Shown here: positions 36,290 through 45,068 of the stretch, piece by piece | How positions within the stretch are numbered: the first letter of the stretch is position 1 | Layout: each line of letters starts with the position of its first letter | Assembly: GCF_009766065.1 (NCBI RefSeq) | Contig: NZ_LMUE01000009.1 | Span: 666,282 to 730,281, forward strand | DNA: 64,000 bases | DNA from: Dyella sp. S184 | GTDB lineage: Bacteria > Pseudomonadota > Gammaproteobacteria > Xanthomonadales > Rhodanobacteraceae | Direction: 5' to 3' | Made by a program: the position numbers and the translations under genes | The notes under the pieces: model-generated | The model's database searches: none | Seen by the model: the letters and a program-made list of their open reading frames with translations, nothing else | What the model was told of the DNA's origin: nothing

Positions 36290-37078
36290 ATGACCGAACC
36301 TTCCGCACAGCGCGTCGCCGGCAAGCACGCCTTCGTCACCGGTGCCGGCGGCGGTCTCGGCGCCGCGATCGCGCGCATGCTCGCGCGCCACGGCGCGAAT
36401 GTCTTTCTGACCGATATCGACGAAATCGGCGTACGCGCGGTGGCTGACGAGATCAACCACGAACGCGGCCGGCAAGTTGCCTGGTCCGCCGCACAGGATG
36501 TGCGCGACGAAGAGCGCTGGCATGCGCTGCTGACTGAAGCGAGCGAGGCCATGGGCGGCCTCTCCGTCCTCGTCAACAATGCCGGCATCGGTTCACTCGG
36601 CACGGTGGAGCAGATCGAGCTGAAGGAGTGGCGCCGCGTGATGAGCGTTAACGTCGAAAGCATCATGCTCGGCTGCAAGCATGCGCTGCCGCTTTTGCGC
36701 GCGCATCAGCCCGCGTCGATCGTCAACATCTCCTCACTGGCTGCGTTCAAGGTCGGTCCCGATTACACCGCGTACAACACTTCCAAGGCCGCGGTGGCGA
36801 TGCTGACCAAATCGGTCGCCATCGACTGCACACGGCAGAAGATCGACGTACGCTGCAACTCGATCCATCCTGCCTTCATCCGCACCGGTATCGTGGCGCC
36901 GTTCTTCGACGCGCTGGGCGAGGAGGAGGCCACCCGCAAGCTCACCCACGGCATTCCCATGCATCGCCTCGGCGATCCGGACGATGTCGCCTATGCCGTG
37001 TTGTATCTCGCCTCCGACGAAAGCCGCTACGTCACTGCCGCCGAAATGGTGATCGACGGCGGCGCCTGCGCCGTATAG
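36290..37078 (+). CDS. SDR family oxidoreductase
   Basis: A 262-aa short-chain dehydrogenase with TGAGGGLGAAIA, NNAGIGS, ISSLAAF and YNTSK. It shares the fold but not close identity with the preceding SDR, so the two likely act on different intermediates or stereoisomers. It sits 27 bp after the first SDR, within the operon. Confidence 0.88.
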   Translation: MTEPSAQRVAGKHAFVTGAGGGLGAAIARMLARHGANVFLTDIDEIGVRAVADEINHERGRQVAWSAAQDVRDEERWHALLTEASEAMGGLSVLVNNAGIGSLGTVEQIELKEWRRVMSVNVESIMLGCKHALPLLRAHQPASIVNISSLAAFKVGPDYTAYNTSKAAVAMLTKSVAIDCTRQKIDVRCNSIHPAFIRTGIVAPFFDALGEEEATRKLTHGIPMHRLGDPDDVAYAVLYLASDESRYVTAAEMVIDGGACAV

Positions 37079-37119
37079 TCGAACGCACCCATGCCTCTTT
37101 CCACATCACGGTGAACCCC

Positions 37120-38133
37120 ATGCCCTACGTCAATCGTCAGCTACGTCTGAAGACCCGCCCCGAAGGCCTGGTCAAACGCGAGAACTTCGACCTGGTCGAG
37201 CAAACCGTGCCCGAGTTGAAGGACGGGGAGGTGCTGTTGCGCGTGCTGTACCTGTCGATGGACCCGACCAACCGCGTGTGGATGCGCGACATCCCGCAAT
37301 ACCTGCCGCCGGTGGCGATCGGCGAAGTGATGCGCGCACTCGGCCTGGGCCGCGTAGTGCAGTCGCGCTCGGCGCAGTACCAGGTAGGCGATCTGGTGCA
37401 AGGCATCACCGGCTGGCAGGACTACCTGGTACTGCACGAGAGCGCCAAGGGCTACGTGCGCCTGCCCGCCGATCCCGGCATTCCGCTGCCCACCCTGCTC
37501 GGCGCCTGCGGCATGAGCGGCGTCACCGCGTACTACGGCCTCACCGACATCGCCCCGGTGCAACCCGGCGAAACCCTGGTGGTCTCCGCCGCCGCCGGCT
37601 CGGTCGGCTCCATCGCCGGCCAGATCGGCAAGATTCACGGCGCACGCGTGGTCGGCATCGCCGGCGGCGCCGACAAGTGCCGTTACCTTGTCGACGAACT
37701 CGGCTTCGACGCCGCCGTCGACTACAAGGCCGAAGACTTCAAGCAACAGCTCAAGGCAGCCACCCCCAACGGCGTGCACGTCAACTTCGAAAACGTCGGC
37801 GGCGAGGTGATGCGTGCGGTGCTCTCACGCATGGTCATCGGCGGCCGCATCGCGATGTGCGGGCTGATCTCCGGCTACAACAGCAGCGAACGCCCCAGCG
37901 ACGACTACGGCGTATTCGTGATGAAGCGCCTCAGCATGCGAGGGTTTCTGATACTCGATTACACGAAGACGCGAGAGGCAGTGCAGACGTTAGGTGGGTG
38001 GATTCGCGAGGGGAAGTTGAAGGCGGAGGAGACGATGGCGGATGGGCTGGAGAATGCTCCCGAGGTACTCAATCGGTTGTTTGATGGGAGTCATCGGGGG
38101 AAGTTGGTGCTGCGGGTGGACCCGCAGGCGTAA
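37120..38133 (+). CDS. NADP-dependent MDR oxidoreductase (curcumin/alkenal reductase-like)
   Basis: A 337-aa zinc-free medium-chain reductase. The start could be ATG 37120 or GTG 37111. Cofactor motif VVSAAAGSVGSIAGQIGK, and NADP-type PTGR/CurA hallmarks (YLSMDPTNRVWMRD, FENVGGEVM). Enzymes of this group reduce the C=C of enones and enals. The last gene of the operon, it may saturate an enoyl product. No terminator with a T-run was seen after it. Confidence 0.88.
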   Translation: MPYVNRQLRLKTRPEGLVKRENFDLVEQTVPELKDGEVLLRVLYLSMDPTNRVWMRDIPQYLPPVAIGEVMRALGLGRVVQSRSAQYQVGDLVQGITGWQDYLVLHESAKGYVRLPADPGIPLPTLLGACGMSGVTAYYGLTDIAPVQPGETLVVSAAAGSVGSIAGQIGKIHGARVVGIAGGADKCRYLVDELGFDAAVDYKAEDFKQQLKAATPNGVHVNFENVGGEVMRAVLSRMVIGGRIAMCGLISGYNSSERPSDDYGVFVMKRLSMRGFLILDYTKTREAVQTLGGWIREGKLKAEETMADGLENAPEVLNRLFDGSHRGKLVLRVDPQA

Positions 38134-38209
38134 GGTGCGATTGTTCTGTAATGTCCGCTATCGACGGCGGATATTCTTGGGTTCAAGACAAAAGGAACTG
38201 GGGATAGTC

Positions 38210-38818
38210 ATGGATCGTATAGTGAGGATGTTGCTCATGGCGATGGCGACGTTGTCGATAGCCAATATCGCGCATGGCAATCAAGCGTCTCCCGATGAGC
38301 TCAAAGCGGACAAGGCAGTTCTGACTGCGGTGGTGTCGATTCAGTGTCAAGGAAAGGATCGAGGCAAGGTCCTGCTTTCTTCTAAGCCTTCAGCACCCGA
38401 CGATACGAAAAAAGGTTATCCGAGTGGCATCTCCGATGCTCAGATAGCCGACCTTATTAATCGCACCGAAGCCACAGATGCACTGCCGAAAGGCATAGTG
38501 TGTCCGCGCGTACGCGTGGTGCCCTACGCACGACTCAAAGCGGCTTTTGATAGGCCAGCAAAGCAACACATGGAGTTCCCGGTTCCTCCGGGCGTGTTGA
38601 TACCCATTGGAGCGAACACAGGCTTCAAGGATACCTTTCCGGACATTGGCATCCTGCTTAGGCTTAGCATGCCGGTCTACTCCCCGACAAAGGACATGGC
38701 GATTGTTTATTTCTCGGAAGACTGCGGAGGACTGTGTGCACACGGGGAGTACGTCCTACTACAGCATGTAAACGGCACTTGGCGGGTAATAAAGCGCGAG
38801 GAGGCTTGGACTTCGTAG
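38210..38818 (+). CDS. Secreted protein, unknown function
   Basis: A 202-aa precursor; ATG 38210 follows GGGGAT. The signal peptide (about residues 1-23) ends I-A-H-G. The mature part has a pair of close cysteines in DCGGLCAHGEYVLL, near the C-terminus, and two others. GC content and codon use are less extreme than in the operon upstream. No family recognised. It stands before the palindrome mosaic and is not clearly part of the operon. Confidence 0.7.
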   Translation: MDRIVRMLLMAMATLSIANIAHGNQASPDELKADKAVLTAVVSIQCQGKDRGKVLLSSKPSAPDDTKKGYPSGISDAQIADLINRTEATDALPKGIVCPRVRVVPYARLKAAFDRPAKQHMEFPVPPGVLIPIGANTGFKDTFPDIGILLRLSMPVYSPTKDMAIVYFSEDCGGLCAHGEYVLLQHVNGTWRVIKREEAWTS

Positions 38819-38932
38819 CCAGTCGCCCATGCAATACGAACGTCCGCTTTCAACCCTAGCAGACGTTCCCAGATATCGTTCCGACTCATTTGCGGGCGAC
38901 GTTGAAGCAAGACCTTTCGTGCGCCCGAGTTA

Positions 38933-39385
38933 CTTTCTCTTTGCGTGGCCAAAGAGAAAGGCCGCCCCGCTTGGCGCTTGCCGGGCATCCTTGCCCGGCA
39001 AATCCGTGAGCCGGGGCCCCGGGTAGAGAAGCGGGCCATCGTGGCCCGCACTCGGTGAAATGCTAAGAAGTTTAAAAGCGACAGCAAGAGCAAAGCATCG
39101 CTATGCCGTGGCTTCGCTCTTGCTCTGTTTTTGATCTGGCTCTTCTAAAAAGTACGCGCAGGATGCGCGTCGCTCTATCCGGGGCCCCTCTGAAGCGGCG
39201 GGCGGGTGGAGGAAAAGCCCGCAGGGTGGTTCGCAGGGATGCGAACCAGTTTGGCGTCAGCACAGGAGGTGCTGTCGACAAACCCCGTAACCCGCACGCG
39301 GACCTTGCGGGCAGGGATGCCCGCAAGGCGCGTAAACGGGGTGCCCCTCTCTTTGGTTACTTTCTCTCGGGCAAGCGAGAGAAAG
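38933..39385. repeat. Mosaic of consecutive perfect hairpins sharing a loop motif
   Basis: Stems with different sequences follow one another: 38933-38960 (11-bp stem), 38978-39001 (9), 39031-39049 (7), 39083-39124 (9, long loop), 39154-39170 (6), 39227-39248 (8), 39258-39274 (6), 39303-39328 (10), 39360-39385 (10). The loops of the 39154, 39227, 39258 and 39303 hairpins are AGGAT, AGGGAT, AGGAG and AGGGAT. The first and last stems are related (CTTTCTCT...AGAGAAAG) and bracket the block. It is noncoding, dispersed-repeat-like. The rest of the 638-bp gap (38819-39456) shows nothing else. Confidence 0.75.
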
Positions 39386-39456
39386 TGACTCGCCCTCCGC
39401 AGGAGGACGAAAGCCTTTGCTTCAAAAATGGCAGCGGCCGAAACCGCCAAACCCAC

Positions 39457-40437
39457 TCAATCCGAAATCGCCAACACACACTCATCCGCACCATAACTAC
39501 GGCAACAAACCGGAAAGATCGACAAACTACCCGGTGCGATGGCAGGCGAGAGCACCCCCTCCAGGAAACCACTGAAGAAACTGCACCCGGAATGGCCATC
39601 CTCGGCGCAAAGAGCGCTGTCCTGGATGTGCAGCTGGGCGCCCTGCTGATCGACCTCGGCCAGCGCGCGCAACGCCGGAACCCCGATGCGCTCGATTGCC
39701 TCGCGCAAATCGAGCCCGCCATCCAGCGCGTACTCGCGCTCGAAAACCCAGCCCCCCATGCGCCGCCCGGCCAATGCGAGCGACGACTCGCGCGCCGCTT
39801 CGGCGACCGCATGATCCATCGCCAGCAACTGCGGCACGATCTTCGGGTAGTCGTATTCCAGATCGCGCAGCAACTTGTCGACGGCTGGCTCGTCCGGCCC
39901 CTGCGGAACCAGATCGACGAACGGGGTCGCCGCCATGGGTGCGGGTGGCGGAGCCGGTCGCGGCGGATTGGGCAAGATGAACTCGAACTCTGGCTCCGGC
40001 TCCGGCGGTGCTTGCCGCGTTTCCGGCACGTCCGCGATCGCCGACGCCACGACCGGCTCGGGCCGATCGACCACCTTCGATGTCACTGGCTCAGCGGCCG
40101 GCACTGACGTCATCGCAGGCGCAGCCGCTATTGGTGGCGACGCCAGAGCTGTCTGCGGCGGCAGCTTGTGCGATGCGGCGAAATGCGGCTTCAGCTCACC
40201 TTCGACATACGGCTCGACTTTGACACTGAGAAAGCGCTCATACGCATTCAACGCCGACACGAGCGCCCGCTTCTTGAGCCAGGGTCCGCGTACGACCATC
40301 GTGATCAGAATGCCGTGCGGATCCTGCACCAGACGTTGCCGCTGCAAGGTGAAGCCGTTGGCGATGACGAATCGGCCAACGTCGATCAGCAGGCCCTCCC
40401 GGCTTTCCGAGAGGCCTTGAATTTCCAGCTCGATCAT
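39457..40437 (-). CDS. V4R-domain-like protein with N-terminal ACT-like region
   Basis: A 326-aa cytosolic protein; ATG 40437 follows a GGGGGG ribosome binding site. The N-terminal 85 residues (MIELEIQGLSESREG...) look like an ACT-type sensory or regulatory fold. Then follows a proline/alanine-rich linker (about 90-200). The C-terminal 130 residues end in CSFFSGFLEGVLSPAIAPGSLSIFPVCCRSYGADECVL, the pattern of V4R domains (small-ligand sensor domain with a cysteine-rich end). It is probably a sensor or adaptor. It is divergent from the PAS-repressor gene. Confidence 0.65.
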   Translation of the reverse strand: MIELEIQGLSESREGLLIDVGRFVIANGFTLQRQRLVQDPHGILITMVVRGPWLKKRALVSALNAYERFLSVKVEPYVEGELKPHFAASHKLPPQTALASPPIAAAPAMTSVPAAEPVTSKVVDRPEPVVASAIADVPETRQAPPEPEPEFEFILPNPPRPAPPPAPMAATPFVDLVPQGPDEPAVDKLLRDLEYDYPKIVPQLLAMDHAVAEAARESSLALAGRRMGGWVFEREYALDGGLDLREAIERIGVPALRALAEVDQQGAQLHIQDSALCAEDGHSGCSFFSGFLEGVLSPAIAPGSLSIFPVCCRSYGADECVLAISD

Positions 40438-40768
40438 CAGGCCCCCCTGTATTCGATGCCGGTGAACTAAATTGTGTGGAATACGGTGTTCGTTCCTGCG
40501 TACAAGCCATGTGCTGCAGCTGAAGACTGCGGCGACATGCATAGATTCTATGGGTTATGCGGCAGGATTTGTGCGAAAAATTTCGCGCGCCGTACCGAAC
40601 GCCACCTGTAGCTGCCGACGTACCCGAGAAATTCGTCCCCGCAACGTGACCGCGCCAGACCGATGCGTGCGTCCCACCCGACGCGTTGGAGCATCCGAGC
40701 AAGGTTGGGAGATGAGCAAGGTGCACGATTGCCAGCGTTTGCGACGAAGTCTGCACACGCGGCATCGG

Positions 40769-40774
40769 TATAAT
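40769..40774 (+). promoter_or_regulatory. Candidate -10 box of the PAS-repressor gene
   Basis: A perfect TATAAT in a GC-rich divergent region (40438-40843), 70 bp before the ATG at 40844. No consensus -35 box at proper spacing was found, so it may need an activator. The rest of the 406-bp region shows no gene. Confidence 0.4.
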
Positions 40775-40843
40775 TTCTGCCTGAGTCGATCTCCGACAAC
40801 CTCCATTCCCATCTGCACTCCCATCCCGTTGTTAAGGCACTGC

Positions 40844-42034
40844 ATGACTGACCCGAATGCCATCGATCCCTTTCCTTTTCTGGGCGGCGGTTCCAGGACT
40901 GGTGCGTTGATTCGGGCCTTCGACTGGCAGAAAACCTCACTGGGAGCGCTAAGCCAGTGGCCTGAATGTCTGCGCACGGTTACTGCACTGATCCTGCGCT
41001 CCGATGCGCCGATGACCCTCCAATGGGGGGCTGAGGGTTGGTTCCTCTACAACGATGCCTACATCGAACTCGCCGGTGCTCGTCATCCCGGTTTGCTGGG
41101 CCAGACAGTTCGCGATAGCTGGTCGGAGATAGCGGACTTCAGGGCAGATGCAGTGAGTCATGTACTTGAGGGGAATACGCTCAATTACCGTGACGAGCAT
41201 TTTGTGCTGCTACGCGATGGCGAGCCAGAGGATATTTGGCTCGACATCAACTACAGCCCTGTCGTCGATGGAACCGGGACCCCTGTCGGCGTAGTGGCGG
41301 TTGTCAAAAATACCACCGCGCGAGTTCAAGCCGAACAGCGACTTCGTTTTGCCCAGGAAGCTGGTGGCGTGGGTACGTTTGAGTGGTATCCGGACTCCGG
41401 TCGCCTCGAGGCTTCCGAGCAATATAAACGCGTGTGGGGACTGGGCGCCGATGCAGTCGTCACCGATAAACTGTTGCTCAGCCTGGTGCACCCCGATGAC
41501 CGGCACATGGTGATACCTCAACGCTCCGGCCTGCCCAATCCCATGGCTTATCTGGAGTTCCGGCGCGTCGATCCGGTAACGGGCGAAATCCGGTGGATCG
41601 CTCGGCGCGGCAAAGTGATCTCCCTCAGTGGAGCGGCACGGCGTTACGTCGGCATCGCCATGGACATTACCGACCAAAAAAGGTCCGCAGAAGCACTGGC
41701 TGAAAGCGATGCCCGGTGGCGCCAACTGGTTGAGCAAATGGATATCAAGGAAATTCGGCATCGCAACGTGCGTACGCTCGTAAGAAAGCTTGAGCGCGAT
41801 GCAAACCGCGGCGGAAAACAGGCTGGAGGTTTGACCATGCTGGCCGAGATGCTAGGCAAGTCGGTTGCCCAGGTCAGCCGTTTCGCGGCTGAAAAACCCA
41901 CCACGCATATCGGCGATCGGATCGCTCGCGAAATCGAAGCGGTCTTCGAGAAGGAGCGCGGCTGGATGGATCATGTGCAGTGGAGCGCCAACATAGATGA
42001 CGCCGGGTCCAGCCATACCATCCCATCTGCCTGA
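40844..42034 (+). CDS. PAS-PAS sensor fused to phage-repressor-like DNA-binding domain
   Basis: A 396-aa protein; ATG 40844 follows AAGG. Residues about 20-165 form the PAS domain usually found at the front of hybrid histidine kinases (TGALIRAFDWQKTSLGALSQWP). Residues about 168-290 are a second PAS ending in DITDQKRSAEAL. Residues 299-396 start with their own Met. They carry a helix-turn-helix module (GGLTMLAEMLGKSVAQVSRF...HIGDRIAREIEAVF.KERGWMD) as in the N-termini of Cro/C1-type phage repressors. No kinase or GGDEF domain follows. A one-component, signal-sensing transcription factor is likely. Confidence 0.75.
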   Translation: MTDPNAIDPFPFLGGGSRTGALIRAFDWQKTSLGALSQWPECLRTVTALILRSDAPMTLQWGAEGWFLYNDAYIELAGARHPGLLGQTVRDSWSEIADFRADAVSHVLEGNTLNYRDEHFVLLRDGEPEDIWLDINYSPVVDGTGTPVGVVAVVKNTTARVQAEQRLRFAQEAGGVGTFEWYPDSGRLEASEQYKRVWGLGADAVVTDKLLLSLVHPDDRHMVIPQRSGLPNPMAYLEFRRVDPVTGEIRWIARRGKVISLSGAARRYVGIAMDITDQKRSAEALAESDARWRQLVEQMDIKEIRHRNVRTLVRKLERDANRGGKQAGGLTMLAEMLGKSVAQVSRFAAEKPTTHIGDRIAREIEAVFEKERGWMDHVQWSANIDDAGSSHTIPSA

Positions 42035-42183
42035 GTGCCCCGTGTGCATCGATTCATGCTCAGGGTTTTAGACGTCCATTTACTGACCGCATCGGACCAG
42101 ACCCGATCCTGGCTCCAGTCGAGCTTGCGACCTGGCCAGCTGCGAAGCAACCTCAAGCAATCTGCTCTTGACCGAGGCCCGCA

Positions 42184-42226
42184 TGCACCCAGGCACGAGG
42201 AACGCCATTCCTCGTGCCTGGGTGCA
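42184..42226. terminator. Perfect 19-bp hairpin between convergent genes
   Basis: Stem TGCACCCAGGCACGAGGAA with exact complement and a five-base loop, lying eight bases after the aminopeptidase stop and between convergent transcripts. It has no T-run on either side. It may act as a 3'-end stabiliser or intrinsic pause rather than a classical terminator. Confidence 0.6.
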
Positions 42227-42233
42227 GCCATCA

Positions 42234-44915
42234 TCAGCGCATGATCGCTATCGGATCCTGCTTCGCCTTCAGCGCGCTGCACAGCTTGATCGATTCGCTG
42301 GTCTGCGCCAGCCCGCGGTCCACGCCATCGGCATCCTTCATGCGCGACTTGAAGAAGCCCTGCAGGCGATCGACCTCGGCATTCGAGCAGCCGCCACCGG
42401 CAGCCAATGCCGGCAGGTAGCCACCGGCGAAGCTGCCGGTGCGAGTCAGCACCTGCGCATAGTGCGTGGTGAACCACTGCCACATCGCATCACGCTGGGC
42501 TGCGGTATCACGGCCGCCACGCAGCAGCGAAACCATCTCGCCGACCTTGACCGGCTTGGTCAATGCGAAATCACGTACCTGTTCCGTCAATGCCGGATCT
42601 TCCACGCTGGTCAGACCGCCGAGGATGCCGTTGCGCAAGGCTGCATCGCTGGTCTTGGGCAATTCCGCAATCAATGCATCGACAGCAGGTTTGCCCTGTT
42701 CCTGCACAGCCATGCCGAGTGCATCACTGAGCAGGTCGGGATCGGCCGCGGCCAGATCCAGGCGACCATCCGGCTTGGGCTTGAGTGCTGCCTCACCTTG
42801 CTTGAGCAAGGCCGCACGCACTTCGGGAAGCTTGAAATCGAACGCCAGGCTGCTGGCCAGTGCGCTGCGCAGCAAGGCATCCCCCTCGGATTCGCCTGCC
42901 TTGCGCTGGTAGCCAAGTTGTTCGAGGCGCGGCAGATAGGCGTCCTTCACCCATGTGGCCAAACGGGCACGCTGGGCATCGGTAGTGGCTTCCTGCCGAT
43001 AGATCCATTCCACCTGGTCGAGTGGCGCCGTGGCCACTTCGCGGATCTTCGACGTAGTCAACGGCTGCAACGCCGCCAGCACGTCGCCGGCATCCAGGTC
43101 GCCACGGCGGAAGTTGGCGTTGATCGCATCGGCATAAGCCAACTGCTCGGCATCGCTGAGCTGGCCGACCTGTTTGGTCAGGCCGGCCAGCTCGACCTTG
43201 CCCAGGCTGAAACGGTAATAGCCGCTGGCATTGGCATTCGGCATGATCCAGGTCGGGTTGCTGGCGCCAGCCAGCACCATCGAACCGGTGGCCTGGTCGA
43301 GCATGTCGCAGCTGACCTTGCTGCCATCGGCCGTACCGTAGCGCACACAGACCGGCACGCCCCAGATGCGCTTCGCATCGCCGCTGCTGCCGATCGGCAG
43401 ATAGCGGCTCTGGCTCAAATGCAGCACGGTCTTGCCGTCCTTCTGCTCCAGCTTGGTCTGCACGTAAGGCACGCCGGACTGGTCGAGGAAACTGTTGAAC
43501 GCGTGCTTGAACGCATCGCCCTTGCCCGCGGCCGTGGCGATCGCGCCAACCAGATCAGCGGCCACGGCGTTACCGAACTTGTGCTGCTGGATATATGCCT
43601 GCATGCCCTTCTGGAAGGTCTTCTCGCCGACATAGTTCTCGAACATGGCGATCACACCTGCACCCTTCTGGTAGGTGATGCCATCGAACGCGGTCTCGAT
43701 GTCGCCATTGCCGGTGATCGGCTGACGGATCATGCGCGCGCTGACCAGGCTGTCGCTGCTCATCGCGCCCTGCACGCCACGCACGCGGTCGAGATCGGCA
43801 CGGTATTCCGGATGCACCTGCATCGTCACCTTCTGCTGCATCCAGGTGGCGAATGCCTCGTTGAGCCAGATGTCGTTCCACCATTCCAGCGTCACCGTGT
43901 CGCCGGTCCACTGATGCGCCAGCTCATGCGCGGTGACGTTGAACGAACCCTGTACGTTGCGCGCCGGCGAATCCTTGTCGAGCAACAGCAGCCAGTCGCG
44001 GAAGGTGACCAGACCGGCGTTCTCCATCGCACCGGCGGCGAAGTCCGGCGCGGCAAGTACGTCGAGCTTGTCCCACGGATAGCCGAAGCCGTAATAGTTC
44101 TCCAGCGCATGGATGATGCTCGGAGTTTCGCCGAGTACATGCGACATGCGATGCGCCTCGCCCGCGGCGGCAATGCCGCGCAATGGCAGCGGGGTGGTGC
44201 GATAAGCGTCCGGCGAAATGTCCGGCCCCTTGGCGATATCCCACGGACCCACGCCGAATGCCACCAGATAGGTCGGCAGCGGCAACGTCTGTGCAAACGT
44301 CAGCGTCTTCCAACCGTCGCCGGCCGGCACTTCTTTCACCTGCTGGGTATTCGCCACCGCCGTGTCGGCCGTGGGTATCGTCAGGCTGATATCGAACGGC
44401 GTCTTGAAGCCGGGCTCGTCGAAGCTCGGGAAGGCGAAGCGCGCGCTGATCGGCTCCATCTGCGTCATCGCATACGGCTGGCCCTTGGCGCTGACCTTGT
44501 ACAGACCCTGCAGCTGGGCGTTGAGCGGCGCGGTGTAGTCGAAGCTCAACGTCAGCTCCTGCGGCTTCAGCGTGCTGCCGAAATCGACCCGCACCACACC
44601 GGCCTTCGGATCCACCGCGACGTACTTGCCGACATGAACCTTGCCGGTGGCGTCGGTGATTTCAACCTTCGACACCTTCAGCTCGTTACCGTCCAGCCAC
44701 AAGTGGTCCGATGCCTGGGTCAGCTTGACCTTGATCGTGGTGGTGCCGGAAAAGTCCTCCTTCGCCGGATCGACCTTGAACGACAACTGGTACGACTGCG
44801 GCACCGCCCAGCGCGGCAAGCGCCCTTGCGGCGCCTGGTCGGCGCTGGCGGCAAACGCTGCGCCACAACAGGCAGCAAGCGCGGTAAGCAGGAGTGGGCG
44901 AACGAGACGGCGCAT
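42234..44915 (-). CDS. M1-family aminopeptidase, exported
   Basis: An 893-aa metallo-aminopeptidase. Signal peptide residues 1-22 (ending A-A-F-A). The exopeptidase motif GAMEN occurs in FAAGAMENAGLV. Zinc site HELAHQW followed 18 residues on by the second Glu (NEAFATW). A C-terminal ERAP1-like helical domain follows. It removes N-terminal residues from peptides, probably in the periplasm. Normal length for the ERAP/PepN-like group. It is transcribed alone, divergent from the response regulator gene. Confidence 0.93.
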   Translation of the reverse strand: MRRLVRPLLLTALAACCGAAFAASADQAPQGRLPRWAVPQSYQLSFKVDPAKEDFSGTTTIKVKLTQASDHLWLDGNELKVSKVEITDATGKVHVGKYVAVDPKAGVVRVDFGSTLKPQELTLSFDYTAPLNAQLQGLYKVSAKGQPYAMTQMEPISARFAFPSFDEPGFKTPFDISLTIPTADTAVANTQQVKEVPAGDGWKTLTFAQTLPLPTYLVAFGVGPWDIAKGPDISPDAYRTTPLPLRGIAAAGEAHRMSHVLGETPSIIHALENYYGFGYPWDKLDVLAAPDFAAGAMENAGLVTFRDWLLLLDKDSPARNVQGSFNVTAHELAHQWTGDTVTLEWWNDIWLNEAFATWMQQKVTMQVHPEYRADLDRVRGVQGAMSSDSLVSARMIRQPITGNGDIETAFDGITYQKGAGVIAMFENYVGEKTFQKGMQAYIQQHKFGNAVAADLVGAIATAAGKGDAFKHAFNSFLDQSGVPYVQTKLEQKDGKTVLHLSQSRYLPIGSSGDAKRIWGVPVCVRYGTADGSKVSCDMLDQATGSMVLAGASNPTWIMPNANASGYYRFSLGKVELAGLTKQVGQLSDAEQLAYADAINANFRRGDLDAGDVLAALQPLTTSKIREVATAPLDQVEWIYRQEATTDAQRARLATWVKDAYLPRLEQLGYQRKAGESEGDALLRSALASSLAFDFKLPEVRAALLKQGEAALKPKPDGRLDLAAADPDLLSDALGMAVQEQGKPAVDALIAELPKTSDAALRNGILGGLTSVEDPALTEQVRDFALTKPVKVGEMVSLLRGGRDTAAQRDAMWQWFTTHYAQVLTRTGSFAGGYLPALAAGGGCSNAEVDRLQGFFKSRMKDADGVDRGLAQTSESIKLCSALKAKQDPIAIMR

Positions 44916-45068
44916 GGCGGATTTCCCTGGGACGAAAGCAAACGCTCACGCTAGGGCGAGGCATGACTTGTGACCCAGTGCCAAAAGGCATAGGCGACCG
45001 GCGTCGAAGGGCACGAGGCGATTTTCATATACTCTTCGGCAGGCCACACCCCGAGCAGAACGCCGCCG

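Noticed and set aside
39103-40107. Long frames through the hairpin block on both strands
   Set aside because: They consist of translated palindromes, with no start signal. The same translated strings arise wherever the repeat occurs, so they are likely annotation artefacts.
42168-44954. 928-codon frame antisense to the M1 aminopeptidase
   Set aside because: The HELAH-zinc-peptidase gene on the other strand has a signal peptide and all catalytic motifs. This one has none.
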